Shown here one piece after another: positions 1-7,799 of a DNA stretch of 10,513 nucleotides. The notes below the pieces were generated by a model. It was not told the DNA's origin, did not search any database, and was given only the letters and a program-made list of their open reading frames with translations. Numbering within the stretch: position 1 is the first letter of the stretch; every line of letters begins with the position of its first letter. The position numbers were made by a program, and so were the translations under genes. This DNA is from Rikenellaceae bacterium (GTDB taxonomy: Bacteria; Bacteroidota; Bacteroidia; Bacteroidales; Rikenellaceae). The stretch lies in contig JAITVB010000229.1 of assembly GCA_031286025.1 (NCBI GenBank), positions 1-10,513 of the forward strand, in the 5' to 3' direction.

Positions 1-169
1 CTTTCTTTTCGTCATAGGCAATCTGAACCGCCGAGTAGCCATCCTTCTCGATCGTTTTCAGTTGCGTAACTACACAGGGGCCGGCTTCGATAACAGTGCA
101 TGGCGTATTTTTGCCCTCAACACTGAAAACGGATGTCATTCCGATTTTTTTTCCGATGATTCCTGACAT
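1..169 (-). CDS. rplC: 50S ribosomal protein L3, N-terminal part (runs off the window edge)
   Basis: The first 56 residues of ribosomal protein L3 are visible. L3 is an early assembly protein of the large subunit that reaches towards the peptidyl transferase centre. The N-terminus reads [20 protein letters not shown], which is the conserved L3 opening (GxKxGMTxxF), followed by the usual [12 protein letters not shown] strand. The start is the ATG at 167-169, which leaves a 158-nt gap after rpsJ. The sequence just before it is A-rich with no Shine-Dalgarno motif. The gene lies downstream of rpsJ on the same strand, as expected where the S10 operon follows str. The rest of the gene lies beyond position 1. 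Confidence 0.95.
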   Translation of the reverse strand, partial: MSGIIGKKIGMTSVFSVEGKNTPCTVIEAGPCVVTQLKTIEKDGYSAVQIAYDEKK

Positions 170-327
170 TATTGTCCTGTTTGCGTTTGTTTGTTAATTA
201 TTTGTTATGGTTGATATTTTCGTGCATTTTGTGTTGCCGGAAAGGTTCTCCGTTCAAGTCGTCGGTCGTTGTTGGCCGGATAGCCCGCACATTCCCGTCA
301 ACTCTCTCCCGCCGCCCCCGGCACCGG

Positions 328-633
328 TCACACTTTGATTTCCACTTCGACACCACTGGGGAGCTCAAGCTTCATCAGTGCGTCGATTGTCTTGGGGGTC
401 GAGCTGTAGATGTCCAAGATGCGCTTGAACGTCGACAACTGGAACTGTTCGCGCGATTTCTTGTTGACGAAAGTCGAACGGTTGACCGTGAAAATCTTCT
501 TGTTGGTGGGCAGGGGGATCGGACCGCTTACTACGGCGCCCGTACCCTTGACCGTCTTGACGATCTTTTCGGCGGATTTGTCCACCAGGTTGTGATCGTA
601 CGATTTGAGCTTGATTCTTATTTTCTGGCTCAT
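328..633 (-). CDS. rpsJ: 30S ribosomal protein S10
   Basis: This 101-residue protein is a full-length S10. S10 is part of the 30S head and in other bacteria also binds NusB in antitermination. It begins [20 protein letters not shown] and contains the diagnostic [11 protein letters not shown] loop and the [15 protein letters not shown] segment. The frame is open further upstream, but the ATG at 631-633 gives the family N-terminus and leaves a single base between it and the fusA stop codon. That spacing suggests translational coupling to fusA. No tuf gene separates fusA and rpsJ, which is typical of Bacteroidota. Confidence 0.97.
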   Translation of the reverse strand: MSQKIRIKLKSYDHNLVDKSAEKIVKTVKGTGAVVSGPIPLPTNKKIFTVNRSTFVNKKSREQFQLSTFKRILDIYSSTPKTIDALMKLELPSGVEVEIKV

Positions 634-634
634 A

Positions 635-2746
635 TTATTCCAATTCTTTAAATTTACCGCTTGATTTTTCGATGATCTCCCTGGCCAGGTTGGCGGGCAG
701 GTCGTCGAAGTTCGAGAACTCCATCGACGAGGTCGCACGACCCGAAGAGATGGTGCGCAGCACGGTCACGTAACCGAACATTTCGCTCAGGGGAACCTTG
801 GCTTTCACGACACGGGCGGTGCCTTTCGATTCCATTCCGGTGATCTGGCCGCGACGTTTGTTCAGGTCGCCGATGATGTCGCCCATGTTTTCTTCGGGCG
901 TTACCACTTCGACCGCCATGATCGGCTCCATGATCACCGAGCCGGCTTTGGGGGCCGCCTGGCGGAAACCGTTGCGGGCGCAGATTTCGAACGAGAGCGA
1001 GTCGGAGTCGACCGCGTGGAACGAACCGTCCTTGAGCACGACCTTGATCGCGTCGATCGGGAAACCGGCCAACGCGCCATTGGTCATCGCCGAGGCGAAA
1101 CCTTTTTGGATGGCGGGAATATACTCTTTCGGGATGTTGCCGCCCTTTACCTCGTCTACGAATTCGAGCCCGGCCTTGCCTTCTTCCGACGGCCCGAGCT
1201 CGAAGATGATGTCCGCGAACTTCCCGCGACCGCCGGTCTGCTTTTTGAACACCTCGCGGTGCTGAACGGTCTTGGTGAGCGCTTCCTTGTAGTTCACCTG
1301 CGGGGCGCCCTGGCTGATCTCCACGCCGAATTCGCGGCGCAGGCGGTCAACGATGATCTCCAAATGAAGCTCACCCATCCCGCTGATCACGGTTTGGCCC
1401 GTGTCTTCATTGGTCTTCACGGTGAACGTCGGATCCTCTTCCGACAACTTGTTCAGGGCGATGCCCAACTTGTCGAGGTCCTTCTGTGTTTTCGGTTCCA
1501 CCGCCAAACCGATCACCGGTTCGGGGAAAGTCATCGATTCGAGCACGATCGGCGCGTTTTCGGCGCAGAGCGTGTCGCCCGTGCGGATATCCTTGAAACC
1601 TACCGCACCGCAGATATCGCCGGCCAACACCACCTCCATCGGATTCTGCTTGTTGGCGTGCATCTGGTAGAGGCGGCTGATGCGTTCCTTTTTGCCCGAG
1701 CGGCTGTTGAGCACATACGATCCGGCGTCCAGTTTACCTGAGTAAACGCGGATGAAAGCCAAGCGACCGACGAACGGGTCGGTGGCGATTTTGAACGCCA
1801 GTGCGCAAAGCGGATCGGTTTCATTCGGCTTGCGGATCACTTCCTTCTCCGTATCGGGATCGGTGCCGACAACGGCCTCAATGTCCACGGGCGAAGGCAG
1901 GAAAGCCACTATATAGTCGAGCAGTTTCTGCACCCCTTTGTTCTTGAACGACGAACCGCAGAGCATCGGAACGATCTTCATCCGGTTCGTCGCCTTGCGG
2001 ATGGCGGTAAGCAATTCGTCGGGAGTGATCGAATCAGGGTCTTCGAAGAATTTTTCCATCAACGATTCGTCGACCGTGGCCACCTCCTCGATCAGACGGG
2101 CGCGGGCTTCGGCCGCTTCGGTCTGCATGGCGGCCGGAATTTCTTCGAGAGTAAAGTTGTCGCGTACGTTTTTGTCGTCGAAATAGACGATCGCCTGGTT
2201 ATAGATCAGGTCGACCAGTCCGGTGAACTTGTCTTCGGCGCCGATCGGAAGCACTACCGGCACAGCGTTTGCGCCGAGGCGTTCCTTGATCTGGCCGCAG
2301 ACGCCCTGAAAGTCGGCCCCCGTACGGTCCATCTTGTTGACGTAGCCGATGCGCGGTACATTGTACTTGTCGGCCTGACGCCACACGGTTTCGGACTGGG
2401 GCTCCACCCCGCCCACGGCACAGAACGTAGCCACGGCGCCGTCGAGCACGCGCAACGAACGCTCCACTTCGACCGTGAAGTCGACGTGGCCCGGGGTGTC
2501 GATCACATTAATCTGATACGTGCCGTCCTTGTAATTCCAAAAAGTGGTCGTTGCGGCCGATGTGATGGTAATCCCGCGTTCCTGTTCCTGGACCATCCAG
2601 TCCATCGTCGCAGCGCCTTCGTGCACCTCCCCTACCTTGTGCGTTTTCCCGGTATAAAAGAGGATGCGTTCAGAGGTGGTGGTTTTGCCGGCATCGATGT
2701 GAGCCATGATGCCGATGTTGCGAATCAATTTAAGATCTCTTGCCAT
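635..2746 (-). CDS. fusA: Elongation factor G
   Basis: This 703-residue translational GTPase moves tRNA and mRNA through the ribosome and, with RRF, recycles ribosomes. The G domain (about 1-285) has the P-loop AHIDAGKTT (15-23), switch I RGITITSA (57-64), DTPGH (83-87) with the catalytic His87, NKMD (137-140) and CGSS (263-266). Domain II spans about 305-400, III about 405-480, IV about 481-602 and V about 603-690. The domain IV tip His577 (GSFHAVDSD), which contacts the decoding site, is present. All GTPase residues are intact and the gene lies in str, so it is the canonical factor rather than the GTPase-deficient EF-G2 paralog known from Bacteroides. An AAGGAG motif lies 11 nt before the start. 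Confidence 0.98.
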   Translation of the reverse strand: MARDLKLIRNIGIMAHIDAGKTTTSERILFYTGKTHKVGEVHEGAATMDWMVQEQERGITITSAATTTFWNYKDGTYQINVIDTPGHVDFTVEVERSLRVLDGAVATFCAVGGVEPQSETVWRQADKYNVPRIGYVNKMDRTGADFQGVCGQIKERLGANAVPVVLPIGAEDKFTGLVDLIYNQAIVYFDDKNVRDNFTLEEIPAAMQTEAAEARARLIEEVATVDESLMEKFFEDPDSITPDELLTAIRKATNRMKIVPMLCGSSFKNKGVQKLLDYIVAFLPSPVDIEAVVGTDPDTEKEVIRKPNETDPLCALAFKIATDPFVGRLAFIRVYSGKLDAGSYVLNSRSGKKERISRLYQMHANKQNPMEVVLAGDICGAVGFKDIRTGDTLCAENAPIVLESMTFPEPVIGLAVEPKTQKDLDKLGIALNKLSEEDPTFTVKTNEDTGQTVISGMGELHLEIIVDRLRREFGVEISQGAPQVNYKEALTKTVQHREVFKKQTGGRGKFADIIFELGPSEEGKAGLEFVDEVKGGNIPKEYIPAIQKGFASAMTNGALAGFPIDAIKVVLKDGSFHAVDSDSLSFEICARNGFRQAAPKAGSVIMEPIMAVEVVTPEENMGDIIGDLNKRRGQITGMESKGTARVVKAKVPLSEMFGYVTVLRTISSGRATSSMEFSNFDDLPANLAREIIEKSSGKFKELE

Positions 2747-2757
2747 TTTTCACCAAT

Positions 2758-2763
2758 CTCCTT
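2758..2763 (-). promoter_or_regulatory. Shine-Dalgarno-like site of fusA
   Basis: On the minus strand AAGGAG lies 11 nt upstream of the fusA ATG, between the rpsG stop (2766-2768) and fusA. The other ribosomal-protein starts here are preceded by A-rich sequence with no such motif, as is usual in Bacteroidota, so this is a local exception. Whether it acts in initiation is inference. Confidence 0.45.
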
Positions 2764-2765
2764 GC

Positions 2766-3242
2766 TTAGAACCTGAAATGGGCGAACGCCTTGTTGGCAT
2801 CGGCCATACGGTGCATTTCCTCCTTGCGTTTGAAAGCGGCGCCTTCTTCGTTATAAGCAGCCTGAATTTCGGCGGCCAGTTTTTCCGCCATCGAACGGCC
2901 CGCCCGCTTTCTCGCATAGAGAACCATGTTTTTCATGCTCAATGCAATCTTGCGCTCGGGGCGTACTTCCATCGGCACCTGGAACGTCGCACCGCCTACA
3001 CGGCGGGACTTCACTTCGACTTGCGGAGTGATGTTTTCGATCGCTTTTTTCCAGACGTCGAGGGGAGCCTTGTCTGCATCTTTCATCTTCTCGCCCACGA
3101 TGTCTATGGCGTCATAGAAAATCGTGTAGGCAATACTCTTCTTACCGTCCAGCATCAGGCTGTTCACAAACCTGGTTACAAGTACGTCTCCGAACTTGGG
3201 ATCTGGAAGTAGAATTCGCTTTTTAGGCTTCGCTTTTCTCAT
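2766..3242 (-). CDS. rpsG: 30S ribosomal protein S7
   Basis: This 158-residue protein is S7, which nucleates assembly of the 30S head by binding the 3' major domain of 16S rRNA and lines the E site. It begins [19 protein letters not shown], contains the rRNA-binding [17 protein letters not shown] segment in mid-protein, and ends [15 protein letters not shown]. That is the normal short C-terminus, without the E. coli K-12 extension. It lies between rpsL (63 nt upstream) and fusA (19 nt downstream) and is presumably co-transcribed with them. Confidence 0.98.
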   Translation of the reverse strand: MRKAKPKKRILLPDPKFGDVLVTRFVNSLMLDGKKSIAYTIFYDAIDIVGEKMKDADKAPLDVWKKAIENITPQVEVKSRRVGGATFQVPMEVRPERKIALSMKNMVLYARKRAGRSMAEKLAAEIQAAYNEEGAAFKRKEEMHRMADANKAFAHFRF

Positions 3243-3305
3243 AATTGTGTACTGACGTTTGTCGCTTTGTTAAGGTTTATCTTTTGCAAACTCCTCGCGG
3301 ATGTT

Positions 3306-3704
3306 TTACTTCTTCTTGGCGGGTGCAGCACCGGGCTTGGGCCGTTTGGTGCCGTATTTCGAGCGGCGTTGGTTGCGACCGTCGACGCCGGCGGCGTCGA
3401 GCGCTCCGCGCACGAGGTGGTAACGCACCCCCGGCAGGTCTTTCACACGGCCGCCGCGCACCAACACGATCGAGTGCTCCTGCAGGTTGTGGCCTTCGCC
3501 CGGGATATAGGCGTTCACCTCTTTCTGGTTGGTCAATCTCACGCGGGCCACTTTACGCATGGCCGAGTTGGGTTTTTTCGGCGTGGTGGTGTATACGCGC
3601 ACGCACACCCCGCGACGTTGCGGGCAGGCGTCAAGGGCGGGCGACTTGCTCTTGTCGACCGGAGCAGTCCGTCCTTTACGCACCAATTGTTGAATCGTAG
3701 GCAT
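3306..3704 (-). CDS. rpsL: 30S ribosomal protein S12
   Basis: This 132-residue protein is S12, which sits at the decoding centre and controls tRNA selection accuracy. It opens [13 protein letters not shown] and contains [21 protein letters not shown] and [13 protein letters not shown]. Lys43 and Lys88, the positions where streptomycin-resistance substitutions usually occur, are both wild type. Asp89, the position methylthiolated by RimO in E. coli, is also present. The C-terminal tail (PGAAPAKKK) is a few residues longer than in E. coli. It is the first gene of the operon, with an untranslated leader of about 165 nt. Confidence 0.98.
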   Translation of the reverse strand: MPTIQQLVRKGRTAPVDKSKSPALDACPQRRGVCVRVYTTTPKKPNSAMRKVARVRLTNQKEVNAYIPGEGHNLQEHSIVLVRGGRVKDLPGVRYHLVRGALDAAGVDGRNQRRSKYGTKRPKPGAAPAKKK

Positions 3705-3870
3705 TTTTACTACTGCTTTTTAACTTTTAAACTGCTTTTAACTGGTTTCGTCCCGCAAACGAGTCCCTTTTCCCGGCTCCTCCTCTCTTCGAAGAGTGCC
3801 TTTTCAAAGGTTCCCCCGGTTGCGCGACCCCTTGTTTTACCTGGGAATTGCACACACTTGGGCAAAATTC
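3705..3870 (-). other. Predicted 5' untranslated leader of the rpsL operon
   Basis: This stretch lies between the predicted transcription start (about 3870) and rpsL and contains no convincing small gene. It holds a perfect 12-bp palindrome CTCTTCGAAGAG (3785-3796) and next to it CCTTTTCAAAGG (3799-3810), whose outer 4-5 bases can pair. The last 30 nt before rpsL are A-rich. No known ribosomal-protein leader motif was recognised. Confidence 0.4.
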
Positions 3871-3906
3871 GGACTGCAAAGATATCTATTTTTTTCTTAC
3901 AATCAA
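3870..3906 (-). promoter_or_regulatory. Bacteroidota-type promoter of the rpsL-rpsG-fusA-rpsJ-rplC operon
   Basis: On the minus strand a perfect -7 box TATCTTTG (3877-3884) lies 19 nt after a TTG (3904-3906). This fits the established Bacteroides primary-sigma promoter (TTG, 19-21 nt, TAnnTTTG). The predicted start is near 3870. A run of A residues lies between the boxes. It precedes rpsL in the correct orientation. Confidence 0.8.
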
Positions 3907-3988
3907 CACATTGTCCCGATTTTTTGTGTTTTTACGGTGAGTTTGAGCGTTTTCCCATGGGGATGGCTGCAATTTTCCGGCCGCCGAC

Positions 3989-4020
3989 AAAAAAATCCCC
4001 GGTGCGGAACGCACCGGGGA
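3989..4020 (-). terminator. Rho-independent terminator downstream of the GlsB-like gene
   Basis: Positions 3996-4006 pair perfectly with 4010-4020 (11 bp, CCCCGGTGCG arm) around a GAA loop. On the minus strand the stem is followed at once by seven U residues (3995-3989). It lies 48 nt after the stop of the GlsB/YeaQ-like gene and just upstream of the rpsL promoter, so it insulates the two units. Confidence 0.9.
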
Positions 4021-4068
4021 GCAGGTTGCGGATAACCCTTACAGGGAAAAGACACGGCCCTTCGATCG

Positions 4069-4317
4069 CTACCGTTTCCGGAAAAGCGAAACCACCGCCA
4101 ACAGCACGATCGCCCCGACGGTCGATGAAACCAGGTTGCCGACGATGCTGCCGCTTTCGACCCAGATACCCATCAGGCCGAACAGCCAACCGCCGAGCAC
4201 CCCGCCGATAATCCCCACGACCAGGTCGACCCAGAAACCGAAACCTTTGCCTTGGGTCAGTTTCCCGGCCACGGAACCGGCCACCAGGCCGATCAGGATG
4301 TACCAAATGAAATTCAT
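4069..4317 (-). CDS. GlsB/YeaQ/YmgE family small membrane protein
   Basis: This is an 82-residue, very hydrophobic, glycine-rich protein with three predicted membrane segments (about 3-20, 28-48 and 58-79) and a basic C-terminus FRKR. The pattern MNFIWYILIGLVAGSVAGKL, then GFWVDLVVGIIGGVLGGWLF, matches the transglycosylase-associated (GlsB/YeaQ/YmgE) family at its usual length. Members are induced in general stress responses, but no biochemical activity is established. It is a single-gene unit with its own terminator. No clear TTG/TAnnTTTG promoter was found upstream. It is divergent from the plus-strand lipoprotein gene. Confidence 0.9.
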   Translation of the reverse strand: MNFIWYILIGLVAGSVAGKLTQGKGFGFWVDLVVGIIGGVLGGWLFGLMGIWVESGSIVGNLVSSTVGAIVLLAVVSLFRKR

Positions 4318-4706
4318 AGTCTTTTGTCGTTATTCAGGTGAGAAATTGTAGAAAACCATACCCTTGCCTGCGATACATCTTTGGTGTGTAAAATAATGTA
4401 TAAAAACGCCTTATGATGAAAATCAGCCGTCATGCCATGAACCTTTTCCCCTGCCGCTGCCTGCTTAACCGGCGGAGCGGACTTATCCACCGCCTTTCCA
4501 CTTGTCAAAAAATGTGCCGCATCGACCGGATCGGCGACCTCGAGTTGCTTTCCCGCCGCGCAGCCTTGCGGATGACCAGAGCGGGCGAAGGGCGGCGTTG
4601 TCGTTGGTGTTGGCCGGAAAATACGAAAAATATTGTAAAAATCGCCCGGAACAGGCAAAAAAGTACAGCCGGCCGTCTTTCGGCCCGTGAAACGTTGCTG
4701 CGGCCG
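4318..4706. other. Divergent intergenic region between the GlsB-like gene and the lipoprotein
   Basis: This stretch must hold the 5' regions of both divergent genes. On the plus strand CATCTTTG (4376-4383) resembles a -7 box, but the nearest matching TTG is 27 nt away, so no promoter is called. The plus-strand frame of the lipoprotein stays open back to 4413, with ATGs at 4413 and 4572. The encoded residues (rich in Arg, Cys and Trp) do not look like a secreted or structured protein. Part of it may therefore be 5' UTR or decayed sequence. Confidence 0.4.
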
Positions 4707-5153
4707 GTGTGGCGGTTGGCCGTCGTTTCGCTGTTGGGCTGCGGAGTATGGATGTTGGCCGGGTGCATGCGCACGGTCTATGTCCCTATCCGTTCGCACG
4801 AAACGGTGATCGACACCGTGACCGCGGCACTGCCCGACAGCACCCTGTTCCGCGCCCTGTTCGAGTGCGACAGCAACAACCGGGTAATCCTCCGTCAACT
4901 TTCCGAATATAAAGGTAAGCAGGCCGACCAGGCGGTGAACATCGACGGCGGCCGGATAGAAGTCGTTACCCGTTGGCAGACGAAGTACATCGACCGCATC
5001 CACGAGATGCGCGACACGGTGACCATTGTCGAAGCCCGTCCGGCGGTCAAGCCCGAACGCCACATTCCCCGCTTCTTCCGGTGGTGCTTTGGGGTCGCCT
5101 TGGGAACGGTGCTTTTCGTTGTCTCCAAGCTGGTTATGGTTTTCAGGCGGTGA
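4707..5153 (+). CDS. Lipoprotein with C-terminal membrane segment (spanin-like architecture)
   Basis: No named family was recognised, but the layout is clear. There is a hydrophobic leader RLAVVSLLGCGVWMLAGC with lipobox LAGC. After Cys comes an extracytoplasmic stretch of about 100 residues (TVYVPIRSHETVIDTV, ALPDSTLFRALFECDSNN, RWQTKYIDRIHEMRDTVTIV). A C-terminal membrane helix (FGVALGTVLFVVSKLVMVF) follows, ending in FRR. The start is uncertain. GTG 4707 (148 aa) or TTG 4695 gives a normal lipoprotein signal, while ATG 4572 or 4413 adds 45-98 residues before it. Lipid anchor, periplasmic rod and C-terminal helix are the parts of unimolecular spanins. Related small proteins occur in Bacteroidota prophage-like modules beside amidases, but no lysis gene is seen here. 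It is the only plus-strand gene. Confidence 0.6.
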   Translation: MWRLAVVSLLGCGVWMLAGCMRTVYVPIRSHETVIDTVTAALPDSTLFRALFECDSNNRVILRQLSEYKGKQADQAVNIDGGRIEVVTRWQTKYIDRIHEMRDTVTIVEARPAVKPERHIPRFFRWCFGVALGTVLFVVSKLVMVFRR

Positions 5154-5586
5154 TCCCGATATTGGAAAGAAGCGTGGTGGAATACCGGCCCGCCTCTCTC
5201 GAAAATCTCAGAAGGACAATCGGAGGACAGGGGCAAAAAATTTTATTAAACGGTTTAAGATAACTTTAGTTCATAGAAAATGACTTCGATCATGTAATCT
5301 AAAGCAAGAAAAAGGGAAATTTTATCAATAACACTTATTTTCAATGGTTTAAACAAAATTCAAATCGAGAAAATAGATGATTAACTTATCCTGAACCTGT
5401 CAAAAGACCGGGCGACTTATGAAAGTCGCCCGGTCTGTCCAAAGTAAAATACTCATAAACACCCGTTACGTTCTGTCGGCTCCGGAAAGCCCGGAGGGAC
5501 GGCCGGCAGGGCAACGTAAGCATCGTCTCTCCCCCTTTCGGCCGGAACCCCCGCCCAACGGCCCCTTCCGGAATTTTTTCAGCGGA
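5154..5586. other. Gene-free region between the lipoprotein and the PspC/PadR operon
   Basis: No supported gene was found on either strand. The stretch at 5235-5400 is strongly AT-rich compared with its flanks and contains the 8-bp palindrome GTTTAAAC. A strong hairpin follows (5405-5436, listed separately). Smaller inverted repeats are CTCCGG/CCGGAG (5480-5485 and 5491-5496) and CCGGAA/TTCCGG (5542-5547 and 5566-5571). The last is followed by six T residues, so it could be a weak plus-strand terminator. Confidence 0.45.
5405..5436 (-). terminator. Strong hairpin, probable terminator of the PspC/PadR operon
   Basis: Positions 5405-5418 pair perfectly with 5423-5436 (14 bp, GACCGGGCGACTT arm) around the loop ATGA. 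On the minus strand the stem runs into UUUUG, a short U-tract. It lies about 150 nt after the last gene of the minus-strand operon. On the plus strand no T-run follows, although the hairpin could still serve the converging lipoprotein transcript. Confidence 0.65.
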
Positions 5587-5949
5587 TTACCGGCTGCCGC
5601 GACTGAAGAGGACGCCGAGGCCGGCAGTGACGAATACCAAGGGGAAGATCACTTTTTCGAACGGGATGTCGACCCCGAAAACATTGGTCACGAGGAATCC
5701 CGCCCCGACCACCGTCACGATGCCCCCCGCCACCCAACGGTGCAAGGTGAGCAGGTACAGGCCGATCACGGTCAACAGCATTTCCCACGAGAAGAACACG
5801 TCGTACACGCGGTAGGAGATCACATCAAAGTTTTTGAGCAACCAGACGACCCCCACCAGGATCAGGATTCCTCCCAGGAAAATGTTGCGCGAGCTGATGA
5901 TTCCGCCCTTTTGGCCCAAGGCCGGTTGATTGTTGTTTACCACTTCCAT
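5587..5949 (-). CDS. LiaF/LiaI-like (DUF5668-type) membrane protein
   Basis: This 120-residue protein has a short polar N-terminus (MEVVNNNQPALGQKGG) and four predicted membrane segments at about 23-40, 54-70, 71-90 and 98-116. The repeated pattern of a Gly-rich helix, then V-W-L-L-K-N-F-D, then an F/W-rich helix fits the LiaI-LiaF-like transmembrane region found next to PspC proteins in many Bacteroidota. LiaF in Firmicutes restrains a cell-envelope stress response. That role here is inference. It is the last gene of the operon, starting 18 nt after the PspC gene. A probable terminator follows at 5405-5436. Confidence 0.8.
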   Translation of the reverse strand: MEVVNNNQPALGQKGGIISSRNIFLGGILILVGVVWLLKNFDVISYRVYDVFFSWEMLLTVIGLYLLTLHRWVAGGIVTVVGAGFLVTNVFGVDIPFEKVIFPLVFVTAGLGVLFSRGSR

Positions 5950-5967
5950 GTTGTGTTTGTTTAAGGG

Positions 5968-7446
5968 TTATTCGGTGATGTACTCGTCATAGGAAAGCCC
6001 CTGCAACACTTTGTATTCCAAGCTGTCGGGCAGGTAGAGGCTGAAATCGATGCGTGTGTGGTGAATCCCCTCGTCGAGCTTTTCATAAGGCGAGACGAAA
6101 AGCGTGTCGCCGCGGAGCTCGTAAGGTACGGCAAGTCCCTTGACCCGGTTGCGTTCGATATCTTTATCGATGCCTTCGTAAGACTTTTTGATCCGCAGGG
6201 TCGGCGCGGAGTAATCGCTTCCGGTCAGCGGATGGAACTTTACCGAATAGAACCGGGTGCTCACGGCCCATGCAGCCGAGTCGGCCGGGGCGATGTAAAG
6301 CACTTTGCCGGCAAACGGGAAGTCGGCGGTTTCCTCCACGTTCGGGCGCGGTTTTTCGTGGTAATCGGAGATCCCGTCTTTCCACGACGTGCGGATCTGG
6401 TCAAAGTCCTTGATCAGGATAACCGTACCGAAGACCACCACCAAAATCCAGATCACGCCCAACGTCGACACAAAACCCTTGCTGTTGCGGAAGTCGTAGA
6501 CCGTATGGAAGAGCATATAGGCCAACAGCAACAGCGGAATCACCACGGCAACGGCCACCAACACGCCCAAGGTAACCGGAAGCGGACCATCCAAAAACAT
6601 CACCGGAAAACTGTCGGGCCGTATCAAGGTAAAGACTGCCCCGACGATGATTCCTATAACACTCAACATCAGACTGATGCCGATAATCGCCGCAATGAAT
6701 TTTATGAAAAAGAGGACGACGCGTCCCAGTACGGTGACGATTTCCGAAAAAATCGAGGCGTTGCGGTAGCCGCGTTCCGGGTTTTTGCTCCAGTTGCGCA
6801 CGTTGTTTTCGATCGCCGAAAATTCTTCGCGGAACGTGCGTTCGATCTTTCCGGCAGTGATCTTTTCACCGCGCATTTCGAGTTTCTGGCGCGGGGTTTT
6901 TGCCTTCGGGATCGCAATCAACAGGATAAAATAAAGCATAAAGAACGCCCCGGTCAGCGTGCCGAGCAAACTGTGGAACCCCCAACCGTGGAAGAAAGGG
7001 GCGGTCACCACCTGGATCACGAGCGGCGAGAACATCGCCAACCGCACCATCACCGGATCGGTGCCGAAATAAGCGGCCAACCCGGCGCACACGCCCCCGA
7101 TCTTTGCATTGTCGGGATCACGGTAGAGGCGGCGTGGAATTTTCTCGGCTTCAGACGCAGACGGATCATCGGTATCGGCGGGGATGCCCTCGGCGATGTC
7201 TTCGGGACGACCGAGTTGTTCGAGCGCCTGGCTGATCAATTCGAGACCGACCACCACAGTCGATTCCTGTTGTGAAAGGACGATCTCGGCGATGCGCGTT
7301 TCGATGTCGCCGATGATTTCGCCGCCGTCGGGGGTCGAAGCATAGCGCTTCCTAAGTTGGTCGAGGTAGTCGTCCAATCGGGCATAGGCTTCGTCGTCGA
7401 GACGGAATGAGATGCCCGCGATGCTTACGTTTACTATTTCTTTCAT
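5968..7446 (-). CDS. PspC domain-containing multi-pass membrane protein (large)
   Basis: This 492-residue protein has an N-terminal soluble helical domain (about 1-95, with FRLDDEAYARLDDYLDQLRK and the LGRPEDIAEG turn). A PspC domain follows (about 104-182: RRLYRDPDNAKIGGVCAGLAAYFGTD, then membrane helices and IAIPKAK). Four more membrane helices lie at about 236-275, 288-312 and 326-346, and a C-terminal region (about 350-492) is probably extracytoplasmic. PspC proteins sense or transmit envelope stress in other bacteria. No enzymatic residues were recognised. It starts 2 nt after the PadR stop codon, so coupling is likely. The N-terminal and PspC parts are clearly related to the 177-residue protein at 7800-8333. 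The C-terminal domain is unrecognised. Confidence 0.9.
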   Translation of the reverse strand: MKEIVNVSIAGISFRLDDEAYARLDDYLDQLRKRYASTPDGGEIIGDIETRIAEIVLSQQESTVVVGLELISQALEQLGRPEDIAEGIPADTDDPSASEAEKIPRRLYRDPDNAKIGGVCAGLAAYFGTDPVMVRLAMFSPLVIQVVTAPFFHGWGFHSLLGTLTGAFFMLYFILLIAIPKAKTPRQKLEMRGEKITAGKIERTFREEFSAIENNVRNWSKNPERGYRNASIFSEIVTVLGRVVLFFIKFIAAIIGISLMLSVIGIIVGAVFTLIRPDSFPVMFLDGPLPVTLGVLVAVAVVIPLLLLAYMLFHTVYDFRNSKGFVSTLGVIWILVVVFGTVILIKDFDQIRTSWKDGISDYHEKPRPNVEETADFPFAGKVLYIAPADSAAWAVSTRFYSVKFHPLTGSDYSAPTLRIKKSYEGIDKDIERNRVKGLAVPYELRGDTLFVSPYEKLDEGIHHTRIDFSLYLPDSLEYKVLQGLSYDEYITE

Positions 7447-7448
7447 CG

Positions 7449-7778
7449 CTATGCTCCTTTACGAATGTGTTCGATCTGTGCTACGAATTCCATCCAGGCC
7501 TGGTCGATTTCACCCAGGAACTTGCGACCGGCGTCGGTCAGCGTGTAGTACTTGCGGGGAGGGCCCTGCGGCGACTCTTCCCAACGGTAGGAAAGCAAGC
7601 CTTGGTTTTTTTGGCGGGTCAGCAGAGGATAAAGCGTCCCTTCGACCACGATCATCTCGGCTTCCTTCAGTTCGCCGATGATCTCCGACGCGTAGGCGTC
7701 GTTGCGCGAGAGGATCGACAGGATGCAATATTCGAGAATCCCTTTGCGCATCTGTGCCTTAATGTTGTCAATATTCAT
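7449..7778 (-). CDS. PadR family transcriptional regulator
   Basis: This 109-residue winged-helix protein has the PadR hallmarks. An N-terminal helix MRKGILEYCILSILS is followed by the recognition region YASEIIGELKEAEMIVVEGT, the LYPLLTRQKNQGLL motif, the wing GPPRKYYTLTDAGR (72-85), and a short C-terminal helix for dimerisation. Family members are usually repressors that bind inverted repeats in their own promoters and are released by ligands or stress. It lies between two related PspC genes, 21 nt after the first and 2 nt before the second. A likely target is the 10-bp inverted repeat at 8394-8422 in the operon promoter. The inducer is unknown. Confidence 0.95.
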   Translation of the reverse strand: MNIDNIKAQMRKGILEYCILSILSRNDAYASEIIGELKEAEMIVVEGTLYPLLTRQKNQGLLSYRWEESPQGPPRKYYTLTDAGRKFLGEIDQAWMEFVAQIEHIRKGA

Positions 7779-7799
7779 AACCTGTGTTTTATGATGTGA

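Noticed and set aside
634..738. Upstream ATG extending rpsJ by 35 residues into fusA
   Set aside because: The extra residues have no counterpart in S10, and the ATG at 631-633 gives the exact family N-terminus.
3267..4211. Plus-strand open frame across rpsL and its leader
   Set aside because: It overlaps rpsL, its promoter and a terminator, and its translation has no recognisable domain.
4376..4383. CATCTTTG as a plus-strand promoter for the lipoprotein
   Set aside because: The first base does not match and the nearest TTG is 27 nt away, outside the usual spacing.
4314..5063. Minus-strand open frame (249 codons) opposite the lipoprotein
   Set aside because: The plus-strand frame has a lipobox and a membrane helix in the right places, whereas this frame reads as low-complexity His/Pro/Arg sequence.
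6058..7275. Long plus-strand open frame (405 codons) opposite the large PspC gene
   Set aside because: It is antisense to a well-supported gene. The translation is rich in His, Arg and Asp with no domain, as expected for the shadow of a GC-rich gene.
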